Source: CAYFYS01 sp965202905
GTDB taxonomy: Bacteria > Pseudomonadota > Alphaproteobacteria > MPNO01
Length of the DNA: 64,000 nt
Direction of reading: 5' to 3'
NCBI GenBank assembly: GCA_965202905.1
Contig: OZ241868.1
Coordinates: 2,542,001 to 2,606,000, forward strand
Part shown: positions 33,242 to 43,433 of the stretch, piece after piece
How positions within the stretch are numbered: the stretch's first letter is position 1
Layout: every line of letters starts with the position of its first letter
The notes under the pieces: generated by a model
Database searches by the model: none
What the model was told of the DNA's origin: nothing
The model's input: the letters and a program-made list of their open reading frames with translations, nothing else
Translations under genes and position numbers: made by a program

Positions 33242-35064
33242 CACATGCCGGGACTAAGCACTTGGCCCGCCGCGCCTGCCGCCGCCGCGCGGGCGTGCTG
33301 CTGGGCGCGAACCTTCTCGACCGCCCCGGCGCCGGTCTCGGTGGCGGTGAAGATATCGAGCGCGTCGAGTTCGTCGTCGACCGGCGGGCTCAGCGCCAGA
33401 TCGGTGTATGCGAGGCGGTCGGGGTCGCGCTCGACCCGCTTGCGTGCGCGCCGGAACCGCCAAGCGAGCGCCGCCAGGCGCGCATGCTTGGAGACGATCT
33501 CCCACGCATAGTGGCCGTAGAAGACGACCGGGCTCTCGATCGGCATTCCGTAGCGCCGGTCCTTACGGTATTTCCGCCGGAACAGCCCGCCCTGCAGCGG
33601 ATGGATCCCTTCGATGGACTGGCAGCCGTAGAACCAGAGCGCCAGGCGCATGATCCGGCGCGGGCGCATGTTGCTGACGACCGCACGGCGCATCAGGGTC
33701 TCGAGATGCTCGACGGTGTAGTAAGCCTCCCAGGCCCGATGATAGAGCGCCTGGAACTCCTGGCGCGTCATCAGCGGGTGGTCGGTGCAGACATGCTCGG
33801 TGTCGTAGTTGTTCATGTCCGGGTCCATCGCAACGCCCTTGTCGTAGAGCGCGCGGTGGTCGGCCGAACCCGGCAGCGGCGTCAGGCAGAAGAACTCCAG
33901 GAGGTCGAGCGGCAGTTCGCGCTTGATGATCTCGATGTCGCGCAGCACGCGCGCCGGCGTGTCGGCCGGGAAGCCCACGATGTAGCCGCACACAGTCAGC
34001 GCGCCGATCGACTTCCAGTCCTGCAGCATCTTGCGATACTCGGTGATCCGGTTCTGACGCTTCTGGGCCGCCATCAGGTTGTCCGGATTGATGTTCTCCA
34101 GCCCGATAAAGACCCGGTTGACGCCGGCGCGGCCGGCCTTCTCGACAAAGTCGGGGATGAGGTGGCACAGCGTATCGACCTGGATGATCAGCTTGAGCCT
34201 GATCCCCTCACCCTCGCGCAAGGCGATGATGCGGTCGAAGATCGCCTCCCAGTTGCGGTTGCGCGCGAAGTTGTCGTCGGTGATGAAGAACGAGCGGATG
34301 CCCTGGGCGTGGTGCTCGCGCACGATGTGCTCGATGTCATCGGCGGTGCGGTAGCGCGACTTGCGGCCCTGCACGTTGATGATGGTGCAGAAGCTACACT
34401 GGAACGGGCATCCGCGGCCCGAATCGAAGCTGGCGCGCCCGCCGACCGTCCGCTTCACCGTGCCTGCGGGCAGGATCGGCGTGGCCACGCCCTCCAGGTT
34501 CGGCAGATCGGCGAGGAAGTCGTAGAGCTCCCGCAGCTCGCCGCGATAGGCGTCCCTCAGCACCTGATCGAAGCGGCCTTCGGCCTCGCCGCTAAAGATC
34601 GAGATGCCGAGCGACCAAGCCTCGCGGATGTCGTCGGGCGCCTCCGGCAGCATCGCCAGGCACCCGCTGGGATGGAAGCCGCCGAGGCAGACCTGGATTC
34701 CGGCCGCGCGCAGCGGCCGGGCGATGTCGACAGCGCGCGGAAACTGATTCGACTGCACGCCGACCAGCGCCACCATGCCCTTGCCGCCGCCGTCGGCGAT
34801 GGCGCGCGCGATCCGTGCGGGCCTGATCCGCGCGTTGGTCTCATCGAGCGTGACGATCTCGATGTCGACATGCTCACCGAGAACCCGACGCGCCCGGCAG
34901 TCCAGCGCGATACCGTTGAGCGCCGCCAGCGTGTTCGAAGGGATCTCCGAGCGCGCCCATTGGATGACGTAGCCGTCGTCGTCGTAGTGCGACGGCTTGA
35001 TGAAATACAGCCGAAAGACCTCGGATCGATCCCGGCCGCTAGGTGTCTTTTTGAGGTTTTGCAC
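33241..35064 (-). CDS. Cobalamin-binding-type radical SAM protein
   Basis: 607 residues. An N-terminal Rossmann-like domain (about 50-200: IEIVTLDETNARIR, MVALVGVQSNQFPRAVDIAR, VCLGGFHPSG) matches the B12-binding fold. The radical SAM core follows, with C219-x3-C223-x2-C226 (GRGCPFQCSFC) for the [4Fe-4S] cluster, then FITDDNFARN and FIGLENINPDNL. The DxHxxG cobalamin signature is not evident, so B12 binding is uncertain. The C-terminal ~200 residues are basic and specific to this group (LWFYGCQSIEGIHPLQGGLF). It is coupled to the sugar dehydrogenase downstream. Substrate unknown. Confidence 0.85.
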   Translation of the reverse strand: MQNLKKTPSGRDRSEVFRLYFIKPSHYDDDGYVIQWARSEIPSNTLAALNGIALDCRARRVLGEHVDIEIVTLDETNARIRPARIARAIADGGGKGMVALVGVQSNQFPRAVDIARPLRAAGIQVCLGGFHPSGCLAMLPEAPDDIREAWSLGISIFSGEAEGRFDQVLRDAYRGELRELYDFLADLPNLEGVATPILPAGTVKRTVGGRASFDSGRGCPFQCSFCTIINVQGRKSRYRTADDIEHIVREHHAQGIRSFFITDDNFARNRNWEAIFDRIIALREGEGIRLKLIIQVDTLCHLIPDFVEKAGRAGVNRVFIGLENINPDNLMAAQKRQNRITEYRKMLQDWKSIGALTVCGYIVGFPADTPARVLRDIEIIKRELPLDLLEFFCLTPLPGSADHRALYDKGVAMDPDMNNYDTEHVCTDHPLMTRQEFQALYHRAWEAYYTVEHLETLMRRAVVSNMRPRRIMRLALWFYGCQSIEGIHPLQGGLFRRKYRKDRRYGMPIESPVVFYGHYAWEIVSKHARLAALAWRFRRARKRVERDPDRLAYTDLALSPPVDDELDALDIFTATETGAGAVEKVRAQQHARAAAAGAAGQVLSPGM

Positions 35065-35253
35065 TCTGTCGTCCTGGCTGGGCAGCCTAACAGGGACGCG
35101 CGCCCCGCAACCCGGACAATCTGGCGGGGCCGTTTCGGTACATTACCGGCCCTCCGACCGCGCGGAAAGACTGAGAAATGCTATTTCTAATCGTCGATCT
35201 CGACAAGCCGGGCCGCAATGACTTGCGATTGGCCAACGGGCCTCACCTGGACA

Positions 35254-35661
35254 TTAGCAGGCCTTGTCGGCATCCCAGTGCATGGCTTCGATCTTGTGCC
35301 CGTCGGGATCGCGCACGAAGCAGCCGTAATAGGCATCGTTGTAGATCGGCCGGTAGCCGGGGGCGCCGTCATCGGGCGCCCCGGCCGCGAGCGCGGCGCG
35401 GTGGAATTCATCGACCGCTTCCTTCGAGCCGGCGCGAAAGCAGAAATGCGCCCCGTTGGCGACCGTCGCACGATTGCAGTCGATCGGCGTCTGGACCCAG
35501 AACTCGGGCAACGCCTTGCCGTAGGCGACAGCCTCGCCGTGCTCCATGATGCGGCGGCAGCCGAGCGCGCCCAGCACGGAGTCGTAGAATGCGCAGGCGC
35601 GCGCGAAGTCATTGGTCCCGATCGAGACATGGGACATGATGCCGGGATTGTCCTCGCTCAT
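35254..35661 (-). CDS. VOC-family (glyoxalase/bleomycin-resistance fold) protein
   Basis: 135 residues from MSEDNPGIM. Two beta-alpha-beta-beta-beta modules with HVSIGTNDFARACAFYDSVL in the first and NDAYYGCFVRDPDGHKIEAM in the second. His10-type and Glu ligands (HVSIG..., KIEAMHW) fit a metal-binding lactoylglutathione lyase-like protein. The chosen ATG has AAGGA directly upstream; the longer frame is non-coding. Divergent from the broken alpha/beta-hydrolase gene, about 70 bp between starts. Reaction unknown. Confidence 0.85.
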   Translation of the reverse strand: MSEDNPGIMSHVSIGTNDFARACAFYDSVLGALGCRRIMEHGEAVAYGKALPEFWVQTPIDCNRATVANGAHFCFRAGSKEAVDEFHRAALAAGAPDDGAPGYRPIYNDAYYGCFVRDPDGHKIEAMHWDADKAC

Positions 35662-35731
35662 TCCTTCCCCCTGGCGACGGTCTCGGGCATGGCAGGCAAA
35701 CAATAGCGCCAAACCGGGGAGATCTGTAGCC

Positions 35732-36510
35732 ATGCCCATGATCGACGCCAACGGCGAGAGGCTGCATTACGTCAAGGAGGGCGCCGGGCCGGCAGTTCTG
35801 CTGATCCACTCCATGGGCGCCGATGTCCGCATGTGGCGCGATCAGATCGCGGCGCTGTCCGACCGCTACACCTGCATCGTCTTCGACTGCCGCGGCCATG
35901 GTGGGTCGAGCTACAACGCGCGCTTCGCGGTCGCCGATGTCGCCGCCGACCTAGATCCGGGCTGGGCGGCCTCGGCATCGCATCCTGCCACGTCATCGGG
36001 CTCGCCATGGGCGGGCCCGTCGCGCTCTCATTCGCCGCCCGGTGGCCGGATGCAGTCCGCTCGATCGTCATCGCCGACGGGTTCGTCGACATGCGCGAGG
36101 CGGGCGGCGCGCGGATCCCCGACTGGTCGAAGACCGTCCGCGCGACCCCGATGGCCGAGTTCGGCGAGATCTACGCCGATATGCGGCTGCTGCCGTGCGC
36201 TTCGCAGACCGCACGCCGCGCGCTTGCCGATGCGATCTCCAAAGTCTCGCCGCAAGCCTATATCGACGTGATGAAGGCGATCTTCGAGGTCGAGTTCATC
36301 GTCGAACTCTCGAAGATCCGCGCCCCGGCCCTGGTGATCTGGGGCGCCGAAGACGATGTCACCCCGCTGCCCCATTCGCGGCAGATCGCGGACGGCATTC
36401 CGGGGGCGCGGCTGGAGACCGTCCCGGGCGCCGCCCACATCGCCAACCTCGACCGGCCGGAGACGTTCAACTGCTTGCTCGCGGGCTTCCTCGACGCTCA
36501 GCCGGGATAG
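35732..36510 (+). pseudogene. Alpha/beta-hydrolase (PcaD-like), frameshifted
   Basis: The 5' part reads MPMIDANGERLHYVKEGAGP, VLLIHSMGADVRMWRDQIAA and FDCRGHGGSS in one frame. From about 35955 the homologous continuation GLGIASCHVIGLAMGGPVAL to the C-terminus (LETVPGAAHIANLDRPE) is in another frame. Together they give the normal ~260 residues of 3-oxoadipate enol-lactonase-like hydrolases. The nucleophile elbow GxSxG reads G-L-A-M-G, so the catalytic Ser is Ala. The His in GAAHIANL is present. Two independent defects suggest a pseudogene; a sequencing indel could explain only the first. Confidence 0.75.
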
Positions 36511-36522
36511 GCGAGGCCGGCC

Positions 36523-37427
36523 CTACGCAACCTGCTCAGCAGCGATTCGCTGGGCCAGCAACTTGCGGCCCTGGATGGCGGCGTGATCGACATTGATGTC
36601 GATCAGCACCGTGTCGCCCATGGTGTCCAGGCTCTTCTGCTGGGCGGCGATCGCCGCGACGTCTTGTTTGAGCGCCTTGGTGAACATCGCGCGCAGCTCC
36701 CCGGTGAAGGGCTCGTCGTTCCGCCGGAAGTTGCGCGCGTGATGCCAGAAATAGTGGGTTGAGGTCGCCGACTCCGGGGTGAGCGTGTGGTTCGAGTAAA
36801 TCTCCGCACCTCGACTGCGGTTGCCCTCGCGCGCGCCGGAGCCGGCGATCGCGCTGCCCGCGTCGATCACGATGTGGCACGGCGGGGTGTAAGCAATGTT
36901 CTGCCAGCGGTCGACATTGGCGGCGGCGCCCAGCGTGTCGGCGTGCAGGAACTGCATGTGCGACAGATCGACGAGATTGTCGACCAGCAGCCGGTAGTCG
37001 CCCGCGACATGGTAGATGTCGCCGTAAGATGTCCACCCGGGGTCGTCGTTCCAGCGATAGTCGGGGATGAGGGCGGGCTCGGCCAGTTCCGGGGCGCCCA
37101 TCCAGATCCAGGCTCAGCGCCAGCGCTCGACGACCGGATAGGCGCGCACGCCGGCACCGGGCGGGATCGCGGTCTGGCCGGGCGTCGCGATGCAGTTTCC
37201 GTCGAAGTCGAATTCCAGGCCGTGGTAGCCGCATTGCAGGCTGGCTTCGAGCAGCCGTCCCTGGGACAGCGGCAGCGAGCGGCGGCAGCACCGGTCCTCC
37301 AGGGCGAGGCCCGGCCGTCGGCCGCCCGGAACAGCACCACCGGTTCGTCCAGGATCGTCCGCGCGACAAAGCCGTCGGCGAGCTCGCGATCCCAGGCGGC
37401 CACATACCAGCAGTTGCGCATGAACAT
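36523..37427 (-). pseudogene. Rieske [2Fe-2S] oxygenase (VanA-like), broken
   Basis: The N-terminus MFMRNCWYVAAWDRELADGF, later LQCGYHGLEFDFDG and IWMGAPELAEP, and the C-terminal NLVDLSHMQFLHADTLGAA (mononuclear iron region) identify a vanillate O-demethylase-type oxygenase. Three lesions are seen: a frameshift near 37300-37320, an in-frame TGA at 37114-37116 where a tryptophan is expected before AWIWMG, and a Rieske site reading C-C-R-R instead of C-x-H-R. The last change destroys cluster binding, so this is true decay rather than only sequencing error. Confidence 0.82.
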
Positions 37428-37572
37428 CGCGTAAACCTCCCCGAGTCTCCGAGCGGCCAGAGGCTCCCGCGTCCGACCGACGATATGGAGACCGGGCCGC
37501 GCCCCGGCCGTTCATCGAATCTAAATCCCAACCCCGACAGGTTTTCAACCGATTCTGACAACAGACCGGCCC

Positions 37573-39331
37573 GTGTCACGGTCCCCCCGGGACTTCACGG
37601 CCGCGGCGCTGAGCCCGCTGGCCGGCGCGCCGCCGTCGTTGCTATCCTGCCCTCCGGATGAGGCCCGACGGACAAGGGGGCAGGCAAGGACGGCCGAAGG
37701 CTCGGGACGCTACGACTACATGATCATCGGCGCCGGCTCCGCCGGCTGTGTGCTGGCCAACCGGCTGAGCGCCGGCGGCGCGCGCGTGCTGGTGCTGGAA
37801 GCCGGCGGGCCCGACAAGAGCTGGCTGATCCATGTCCCGCTCGGCGTCGGCAAGGTCTGGCGCGCGCCCGACTTCAACTGGTCCTACACCTCCGATCCGG
37901 AGCCGAATCTCGATGGGAGGGAGGTGTTCCACCCGCGCGGAAGGGTGTTGGGCGGGTCGTCCTCGATCAACATGATGGCCTATGTCCGCGGTCACCGCGG
38001 CGACTACGAGCGCTGGCACCAGAAGGGGCTCGACGGCTGGTCCTATGCCGACCTACTGCCCTATTTCCGCCGCGCCGAGATCTTTGAAGACCCGTCTGAA
38101 GACCCGTCGAACCCCTATCACGGCAGCGATGGCCCGCTCACCATCGAGACCAGCAGGATCGACGATCCGCTGATCGACATCTTTCTCGAAGCCGCGGTCT
38201 CGGCAGGCTACGGACTCACCGCGGACTATAACGGCGCCACGCAGGAGGGGTTCGCCCGGCTGCAGAGCAATATCCGCAACGGCAAGCGGTGCAGCGCCGC
38301 GGTGGCCTATCTCCATCCCGCGGTCGCCGCCGGATGGGTGCGGGTGGAGACCGGCGCGCTGGCCACCGGCCTGGTGCTCGAAAGCGACCGGGCCGCCGGC
38401 GTGCGCTACACGAAGGACGGGCGCAGCCGGACGGCGCTCGCCGGAACGGACGTGATCCTCTCGGGCGGGGCGATCAACTCGCCGCAACTCCTGATGCTCT
38501 CGGGCGTCGGCCCGGCTGAGCATCTGGCCGAGCACGGCATCGGCGCCGCGCTCGACCGCCCCGGAGTGGGCGCGAACCTGCAGGATCACCCTTCGATCGG
38601 CCTCGAGTACAACTACGCCGTCCCCTCGACCTTCCACCGGAAGCTCCGGTTCGACCGGCTGGCGTTCAACATGGTCCGGGCGCATTCGTTCGGCGCCGGC
38701 CCGGCGTCGCGCGCGCCGTCCTCGGCGACCGCCTTCGTGCGCAGCCGGCCGGAGATCGAACTGCCCGACATCCAGCTCTTCTTCCGGCCGGTCTCCTACA
38801 ACGCGCGAATGGTTTCCGGTCCTGCGGCCGCCGTCGCCGGAGACCTTCACCTTCCGGGCCTGCCATCTTCGTCCCGAAAGCCGCGGCGCGATCCGGCTGC
38901 GCTCCGCCGATCCGGCGGCAAAGGTCCGCATCCGCAACGATTTTCTCGCGACCGAGACCGACCGACGCGCCCTGCGCGATGCATTCAGGCTGATCCGCAC
39001 GCTCGTCTCACAGCCGGCGTTCGATAGCTGGCGAGGCCCGGAAAGCCTGCCCGGCACCGAAATCGAGACCGACGATCAGGTCGATGCCTTCGTGCGCCGG
39101 ACCCTCGGCACGGTCTACCACCCGATCGGCACCTGCCGAATGGGGAACGACCCGGATTCGATCGTCGATCTGGACTTCCGGGTGCGAGGCATCGACGGCC
39201 TGCGGGTGGTCGATGCCTCGGTGATGCCCGACCTCGTCGGCGGCAACATCAACGCGGTGGTGATCATGATCGCCGAGAAGGCGGCCGACGCCATCCTCGG
39301 CAACCCGCCGCTTCCCCGGGCGGAGATCTGA
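37573..39331 (+). pseudogene. GMC-family FAD oxidoreductase (BetA-like), frameshifted
   Basis: YDYMIIGAGSAGCVLANRL (FAD binding), HPRGRVLGGSSSINMMAYVR, VILSGGAINSPQLLMLSGVG and ANLQDHPS are in the first frame. The second frame resumes as RPPSPETFTFRACHLRPESR and carries GTVYHPIGTCRMG (active-site His) and VVDASVMPDLVGGNINA. The switch lies about 38812-38830. The combined length is that of choline/alcohol dehydrogenases of the GMC family. The start is uncertain: the GTG at 37573 adds about 46 residues before the family N-terminus and an ATG at 37721 is inside it. One indel only, so inactivation or assembly error are both possible. Confidence 0.8.
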
Positions 39332-39424
39332 GCCGGCCGCCGTTCCGCGCGACCGGTCGCGCCGCCCCCGAGGCGCAGCCTGACCGGCGCGCCCCGGGTG
39401 AGAAAGACGGGCCGCGCGGGGGTC

Positions 39425-40474
39425 CTATTTCATCATCTTCATCTTGTCGGCGGCGGCCATCCGCGTCTTTTCCGCCGCGGCCTTGATGATCTCGTACATC
39501 TCGCGGATCTCCGGATTGGTCGCCAGGTACCGATCGCCCAGCGGCTTGGCGCGGCGGAAGAACTCCCTGCGGTCGGCCTCGGACAGATCGATCACCGTGC
39601 CGCCTTCCTTGGTCCACTGCTCCTCCCAATGCCGGGTGATCTCGATCGCCACTTCGGCCGTCTTGTCGCTGAGATTCCGGCTCTCCTCCCAGACCGCGTC
39701 GCGCAGGTCGGCCGGCAGCTTGTTGAGGAACTGGACATTGGTGAACGCGCCGACCGGTATGTAGCCGCCCTTGGTCCTGGTCAGATATTTGGCGACGGTG
39801 AAGAACTTCGACGGCCCCATGACGATGACCGCGCTGCGCGCGCCGTCGACGACCCGGCGCTGGATCGAGGGGATGACCTGGGAGTAGGGGATCGGCACCC
39901 CGGCGGCGCCGAAGACTTTCATCAGCTCGATCTCGATCTTTGTGGCGAGCACCCGGAGTTTCTTGCCCTGAAGGTCCTCCAGCGAGCGAATCGGCTCGCG
40001 CGAGGCGATCGCGGCCTCGCCGGCGGCCCACATATAGGTCGCGACGAACCCGGCCTTTTCGCCCAGCCGACTGAATTTGTCGAACACGTTGGGATGGTTC
40101 ATCGTCAGATGCTGATGCCAGTGCGAATCGAACATCCCCGGCGCGTCGGGCGCGGCGAAGGCCGGATTGACGCCCTGGAAGAAGCCGGGCGGGGTGTAGA
40201 ACATCTCCTGGGTGCCGAGCTGCAGCCCTTCGAGCTGGCGGGGAATGGTGCCAAGCTGGGCGGCCGGGAAGATGCTGACCTTGATGCGGCCGTCGGTCCT
40301 CTTCTCCAGCGCCTCCTTCAGCCACTTCGAGGACACGTGGTTGGAATCGTTGATCGTCACGAACCCGATCTTGAGTTCGTAAGTCTTGGCCGACGCGGCC
40401 GCGGCGGCGGCGCAGGCCATCGCGCATACGGCGACAAGCGAAGCACCCATACCCAGGCGTCTGTCTCTCGACAT
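39425..40474 (-). CDS. TRAP transporter substrate-binding protein (DctP family)
   Basis: 349 residues. Signal peptide MSRDRRLGMGASLVAVCAMA with cleavage near ASA-KTYEL. DctP features: KIGFVTINDSNHVSSKWLKE, RIKVSIFPAAQLGTIPRQLE, FYTPPGFFQGVNPAFAAPDA, LQGKKLRVLATKI and GVPIPYSQVIPSIQRRVVDG (the Arg-containing carboxylate-binding region). AAAGGAGG lies at ideal spacing before the ATG, so the start is firm. No TRAP permease adjoins it on this strand; the nearest is the DctQM pair at 42.9 kb on the other strand. Confidence 0.9.
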   Translation of the reverse strand: MSRDRRLGMGASLVAVCAMACAAAAAASAKTYELKIGFVTINDSNHVSSKWLKEALEKRTDGRIKVSIFPAAQLGTIPRQLEGLQLGTQEMFYTPPGFFQGVNPAFAAPDAPGMFDSHWHQHLTMNHPNVFDKFSRLGEKAGFVATYMWAAGEAAIASREPIRSLEDLQGKKLRVLATKIEIELMKVFGAAGVPIPYSQVIPSIQRRVVDGARSAVIVMGPSKFFTVAKYLTRTKGGYIPVGAFTNVQFLNKLPADLRDAVWEESRNLSDKTAEVAIEITRHWEEQWTKEGGTVIDLSEADRREFFRRAKPLGDRYLATNPEIREMYEIIKAAAEKTRMAAADKMKMMK

Positions 40475-40636
40475 CGTGCTGCCTCCTTTGTGAGCCGATT
40501 CGGATGACCGGCCGGACATCAGCCTAATAACGAATCCGGCCCGCGATCAATGGGCGGATGGCGCGCCCGCTTAACCCGGTGGATCCGCTGCGCTAGAGAT
40601 GGGGCCTGGGATAGCCTCAACGGACGGGACCGGATC

Positions 40637-41680
40637 ATGAAAGTCGGGCTTTTTGACCACTTGGAACGGGCGGACGACCGGCCACTCGCAACTCAGTTCG
40701 ACGAACGGCTGGAGTTCGCGGCCGCCGCCGACCGGGCGGGGCTCTACTGCCTGCACGTGGCCGAGCATCACTCCTCGCCGCTCAACATGGCGCCGGCGCC
40801 GGGCGTCTACCTCGCCGCAGTGGCCCGCGTAACCCAGCGCATCCGGCTCGGCCCGCTGGTCTATCTGCTCACGCTCTACACGCCGCTGAAGCTGGCCGAG
40901 GAGATCTGCATGCTCGACCACATGAGCCGCGGCCGGCTCGAAATCGGGGTGGGACGCGGCGTCTCGCCGTTCGAGCTCAACTACCACCACGTCGATCACG
41001 GCGAGTCGCGGGAGATCTTCTTCGATGCCTACGCCTGTTTGAAGGCGGCGCTCGGCGGAGACACGTTCAGCCATCACGGCGCGCATTTCGACTACAAAGA
41101 CGTGCCGATGCCGCTGCGCCCTTTGCAGACGCCCCATCCGCCGTTCTGGTACGGCTCGTCCAACACCATCGGGGCGACCTGGGCCGGCGAGCACGGGCTG
41201 CACTTCGTCGCCAACGGCCCGATCTCGCTCGCCAAGCCCAATATCGAGGCCTTCCGCACCGCGCTTGCGGCACGCGGCGGCGCGGCCCAGCCTAAGGCTG
41301 CGTTTCCCGACGGCGCCGCAATCGGCATGCTGCGCCACATCGTGGTGGCCGAGACCGATGAAGAGGCGCGCCGGATCGCCAAGCCCGCCATGGACCACCA
41401 CGCCGGAAGCCTGCACTGGCTGCGCCGGCTGCACAAAGCCGACTCGCTGACCGGCCGCCTCAACATGCCCCACGGCGAGACCTTCGAGCAGTGGGAGGAG
41501 GCCCGGATGGTCATCGCCGGCTCACCGGAGACTGTGCTCGCCGAGATGAATGCCCAGATCGCCGAGACCGGCGTCAACTACCTTGTGGCCTACCTCTTCT
41601 TCGGCACAATGGCTTTGTCCGATGCGCTGCGCTCGCTTACCCTGTTCAGCGAGGAGGTGATGCCCGGGCTCGGCGCCTAG
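40637..41680 (+). CDS. LLM-class flavin-dependent oxidoreductase
   Basis: 347 residues, luciferase-like fold: MKVGLFDHLERADDRPLATQ, GLYCLHVAEHHSSPLNMAPA, RIRLGPLVYLLTLYTPLKLA, MSRGRLEIGVGRGVSPFELN and TPHPPFWYGSSNTIGATWA. Its stop codon TAG is part of the CTAG border of the MITE-like element that starts here, as for the permease at 22169. The C-terminus (EEVMPGLGA) looks natural, so little or nothing was lost. Divergent from the DctP gene. Substrate unknown. Confidence 0.88.
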   Translation: MKVGLFDHLERADDRPLATQFDERLEFAAAADRAGLYCLHVAEHHSSPLNMAPAPGVYLAAVARVTQRIRLGPLVYLLTLYTPLKLAEEICMLDHMSRGRLEIGVGRGVSPFELNYHHVDHGESREIFFDAYACLKAALGGDTFSHHGAHFDYKDVPMPLRPLQTPHPPFWYGSSNTIGATWAGEHGLHFVANGPISLAKPNIEAFRTALAARGGAAQPKAAFPDGAAIGMLRHIVVAETDEEARRIAKPAMDHHAGSLHWLRRLHKADSLTGRLNMPHGETFEQWEEARMVIAGSPETVLAEMNAQIAETGVNYLVAYLFFGTMALSDALRSLTLFSEEVMPGLGA

Positions 41681-41810
41681 CGGTTCGAATCTTTCGCTTC
41701 GAACCACTGGTTTTCATGTTGATGGATAAACTTATCGAGACATTTGAATGCGTTATGGTCGCCCGATCATCATCAGCCGGGGGATTCAAAGGTCTCGGTT
41801 GATCCTCTAG
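41677..41810 (-). mobile_element. MITE-like element, copy 2 (134 bp)
   Basis: Inverted relative to copy 1 at 22040-22172 and about 93% identical. Borders CTAGCGGTTCGAA and GATCCTCTAG. The hairpin arms TTCGAA(C) and the internal cgagacattt motifs are kept. It sits exactly at the stop of the LLM gene and upstream of the DctP gene at 41903. Confidence 0.75.
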
Positions 41811-41902
41811 GGGCACGGGTCTTGCCTCGCCCCGGACGGGGGAACATGGTTGAGGCATCGACGTTGGAGCATCAACGCAAACGGGTCACAGGGAGGTTAT
41901 CG

Positions 41903-42895
41903 ATGAAACGGTTCGGAATGGCCGCCGCGGCGGCGGCGCTGGGGCTTCAGGCGACGGCGGTCGCGGCACAGGAGCTCAGATTCGCGAGCTTCGTGCCGCC
42001 GCAATACGTCCTGCACAAACCGATCTTCCTCAAGCTGGCCGACGACCTCGCCGAGGCGACGGGCGGGAAGCTCACGATCAAGGTCTATGCGGCAGGCGCC
42101 TTGGGCAAGGGGCCGGTCGAGCAGTACCAGCGCGCGGTCCGGCGGATCGCCGACATCTCCTACGGGCTGCCGGGCTACACGTCCTCGCTGTTTCCCAAGA
42201 CGCTGCTGATCGAGCTGCCGGGCGTCGCCCGGGGGCATCAGGACGCGACACGCAAGATCTGGAAGGTGATGGACGGGCACCTGCGGGCGGAGTTCAAGCG
42301 GACGGTGCCGCTTGCGGTCTTCGTCACGCCGCCGGCCGTCTTCATGATGCGCGACAAGCCGGTGCGCACCCTGGCCGACCTCAACGGGCTCAAGATCCGC
42401 GTCGCCTCCAGGTCCGCAGCCGCGGTGATTTCCGCCTACGGTGCGACGCCGGTGCAGATGCCGGCAACCAAGGTCTACACCTCGATGAGCACGGGCGTGG
42501 TCGACGGCGCGCTGATGGGTTCGGATTCGCTGCTGATCTTCAAGCTTATCGAGCCCGCGAAATACGTCACCACCGGGCTTCCGGAAATGCCGACGACGAT
42601 CTTCATGGTGATGAACGAGGCGGCCTATGACGAGCTTGGCGCGGACGAGCGGAAGGCGCTCGACGGGCTGACCGGTCTCGACATCAGCTTGCGCTCCGCG
42701 CAGGGCCTGGCGAAGTTCGGCCAGATCGCTCTTGCGAAGTTCGCTAAGATCCCGGACAAGACCATCGTCGAGCTGTCGCCCGCAGCGCGCGCGGCGTTCG
42801 ATGCCCGGGCGCAGGCCGCGGTCGCCGGTGTCTTGAAGGAACTCGACGGACGCGGATTGCCGGCGAGCCGGGTCGTCGATGCGATGAAGAACTGA
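41903..42895 (+). CDS. TRAP transporter substrate-binding protein (DctP family)
   Basis: 330 residues. Signal peptide MKRFGMAAAAAALGLQATAV with cleavage at AAQ-ELRF. Features: FASFVPPQYVLHKPIFLKLA, KLTIKVYAAGALGKGPVEQY, MRDKPVRTLADLNGLKIRVA, ATPVQMPATKVYTSMSTGVV and a ligand-binding Arg in the KIRVASR segment. GGGAGG before the ATG fixes the start. Followed by DctQ (28 bp) and DctM (3 bp), forming a complete TRAP operon. The MITE copy lies in the promoter-proximal region. Confidence 0.92.
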   Translation: MKRFGMAAAAAALGLQATAVAAQELRFASFVPPQYVLHKPIFLKLADDLAEATGGKLTIKVYAAGALGKGPVEQYQRAVRRIADISYGLPGYTSSLFPKTLLIELPGVARGHQDATRKIWKVMDGHLRAEFKRTVPLAVFVTPPAVFMMRDKPVRTLADLNGLKIRVASRSAAAVISAYGATPVQMPATKVYTSMSTGVVDGALMGSDSLLIFKLIEPAKYVTTGLPEMPTTIFMVMNEAAYDELGADERKALDGLTGLDISLRSAQGLAKFGQIALAKFAKIPDKTIVELSPAARAAFDARAQAAVAGVLKELDGRGLPASRVVDAMKN

Positions 42896-42923
42896 CCGAC
42901 GCGACCAGGGCGGGGCGGCGCGG

Positions 42924-43430
42924 ATGAGGCCCCTCGATGGGCTGTGTACCGCCCTTGGTGTCCTGTCCGGCCTGATTCTGCTCGGCCTGATCGGGCTGAC
43001 CTTCGCCGACGTGGTGATGCGCTACGTCTTTTCGGCCCCGATCCTGGGCGCCAAGGACCTGCTGCAGATGGGCATGGTCCTGGTTTTCGCGTTCGCCCTG
43101 CCGCTGACCTGGCGGACGGGCGGGCACATCGTGGTCGATCTGATCCCGGACTATCCGATCCGCGGGCTGACGGTCGCGCGCGATGTCGCGGTTCGGCTGA
43201 TCGGGCTGTTCGTGTTCGCGCTGCTAGCCTGGCAGGCTTGGCTACGCGCCGACGATGCGGCGCTGTTCAACGAGGCCACCAACATGATCGAGGCGCCGTT
43301 TCGGCCTTTCTTCCAGGCGCTCGCTCTGGCGGCGGCGATCCACACCCTGGTTCTTTGCGTCGAGACCACCCGGCTGATGACGGGCCGGTCGGTGGCGCTC
43401 ACCCTCGCCTGGTTGCGGCCGGCCGAGTAG
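42924..43430 (+). CDS. TRAP transporter small permease subunit (DctQ)
   Basis: 168 residues with four membrane helices (about 8-30, 46-63, 85-105 and 126-147). The family motif FADVVMRYVFSAPILGAKDL is at 28-47, followed by ALPLTWRTGGHIVVDLIPDY. Length and position between DctP and DctM are normal. Encodes the small membrane subunit that docks on DctM. Confidence 0.9.
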   Translation: MRPLDGLCTALGVLSGLILLGLIGLTFADVVMRYVFSAPILGAKDLLQMGMVLVFAFALPLTWRTGGHIVVDLIPDYPIRGLTVARDVAVRLIGLFVFALLAWQAWLRADDAALFNEATNMIEAPFRPFFQALALAAAIHTLVLCVETTRLMTGRSVALTLAWLRPAE

Positions 43431-43433
43431 ACG

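Noticed and set aside
37114..37116. In-frame TGA in the Rieske gene as a second selenocysteine codon
   Set aside because: The aligned position is tryptophan, no CxxU or redox context is present, and the gene also has a frameshift and a lost cluster ligand, so it is a nonsense mutation.
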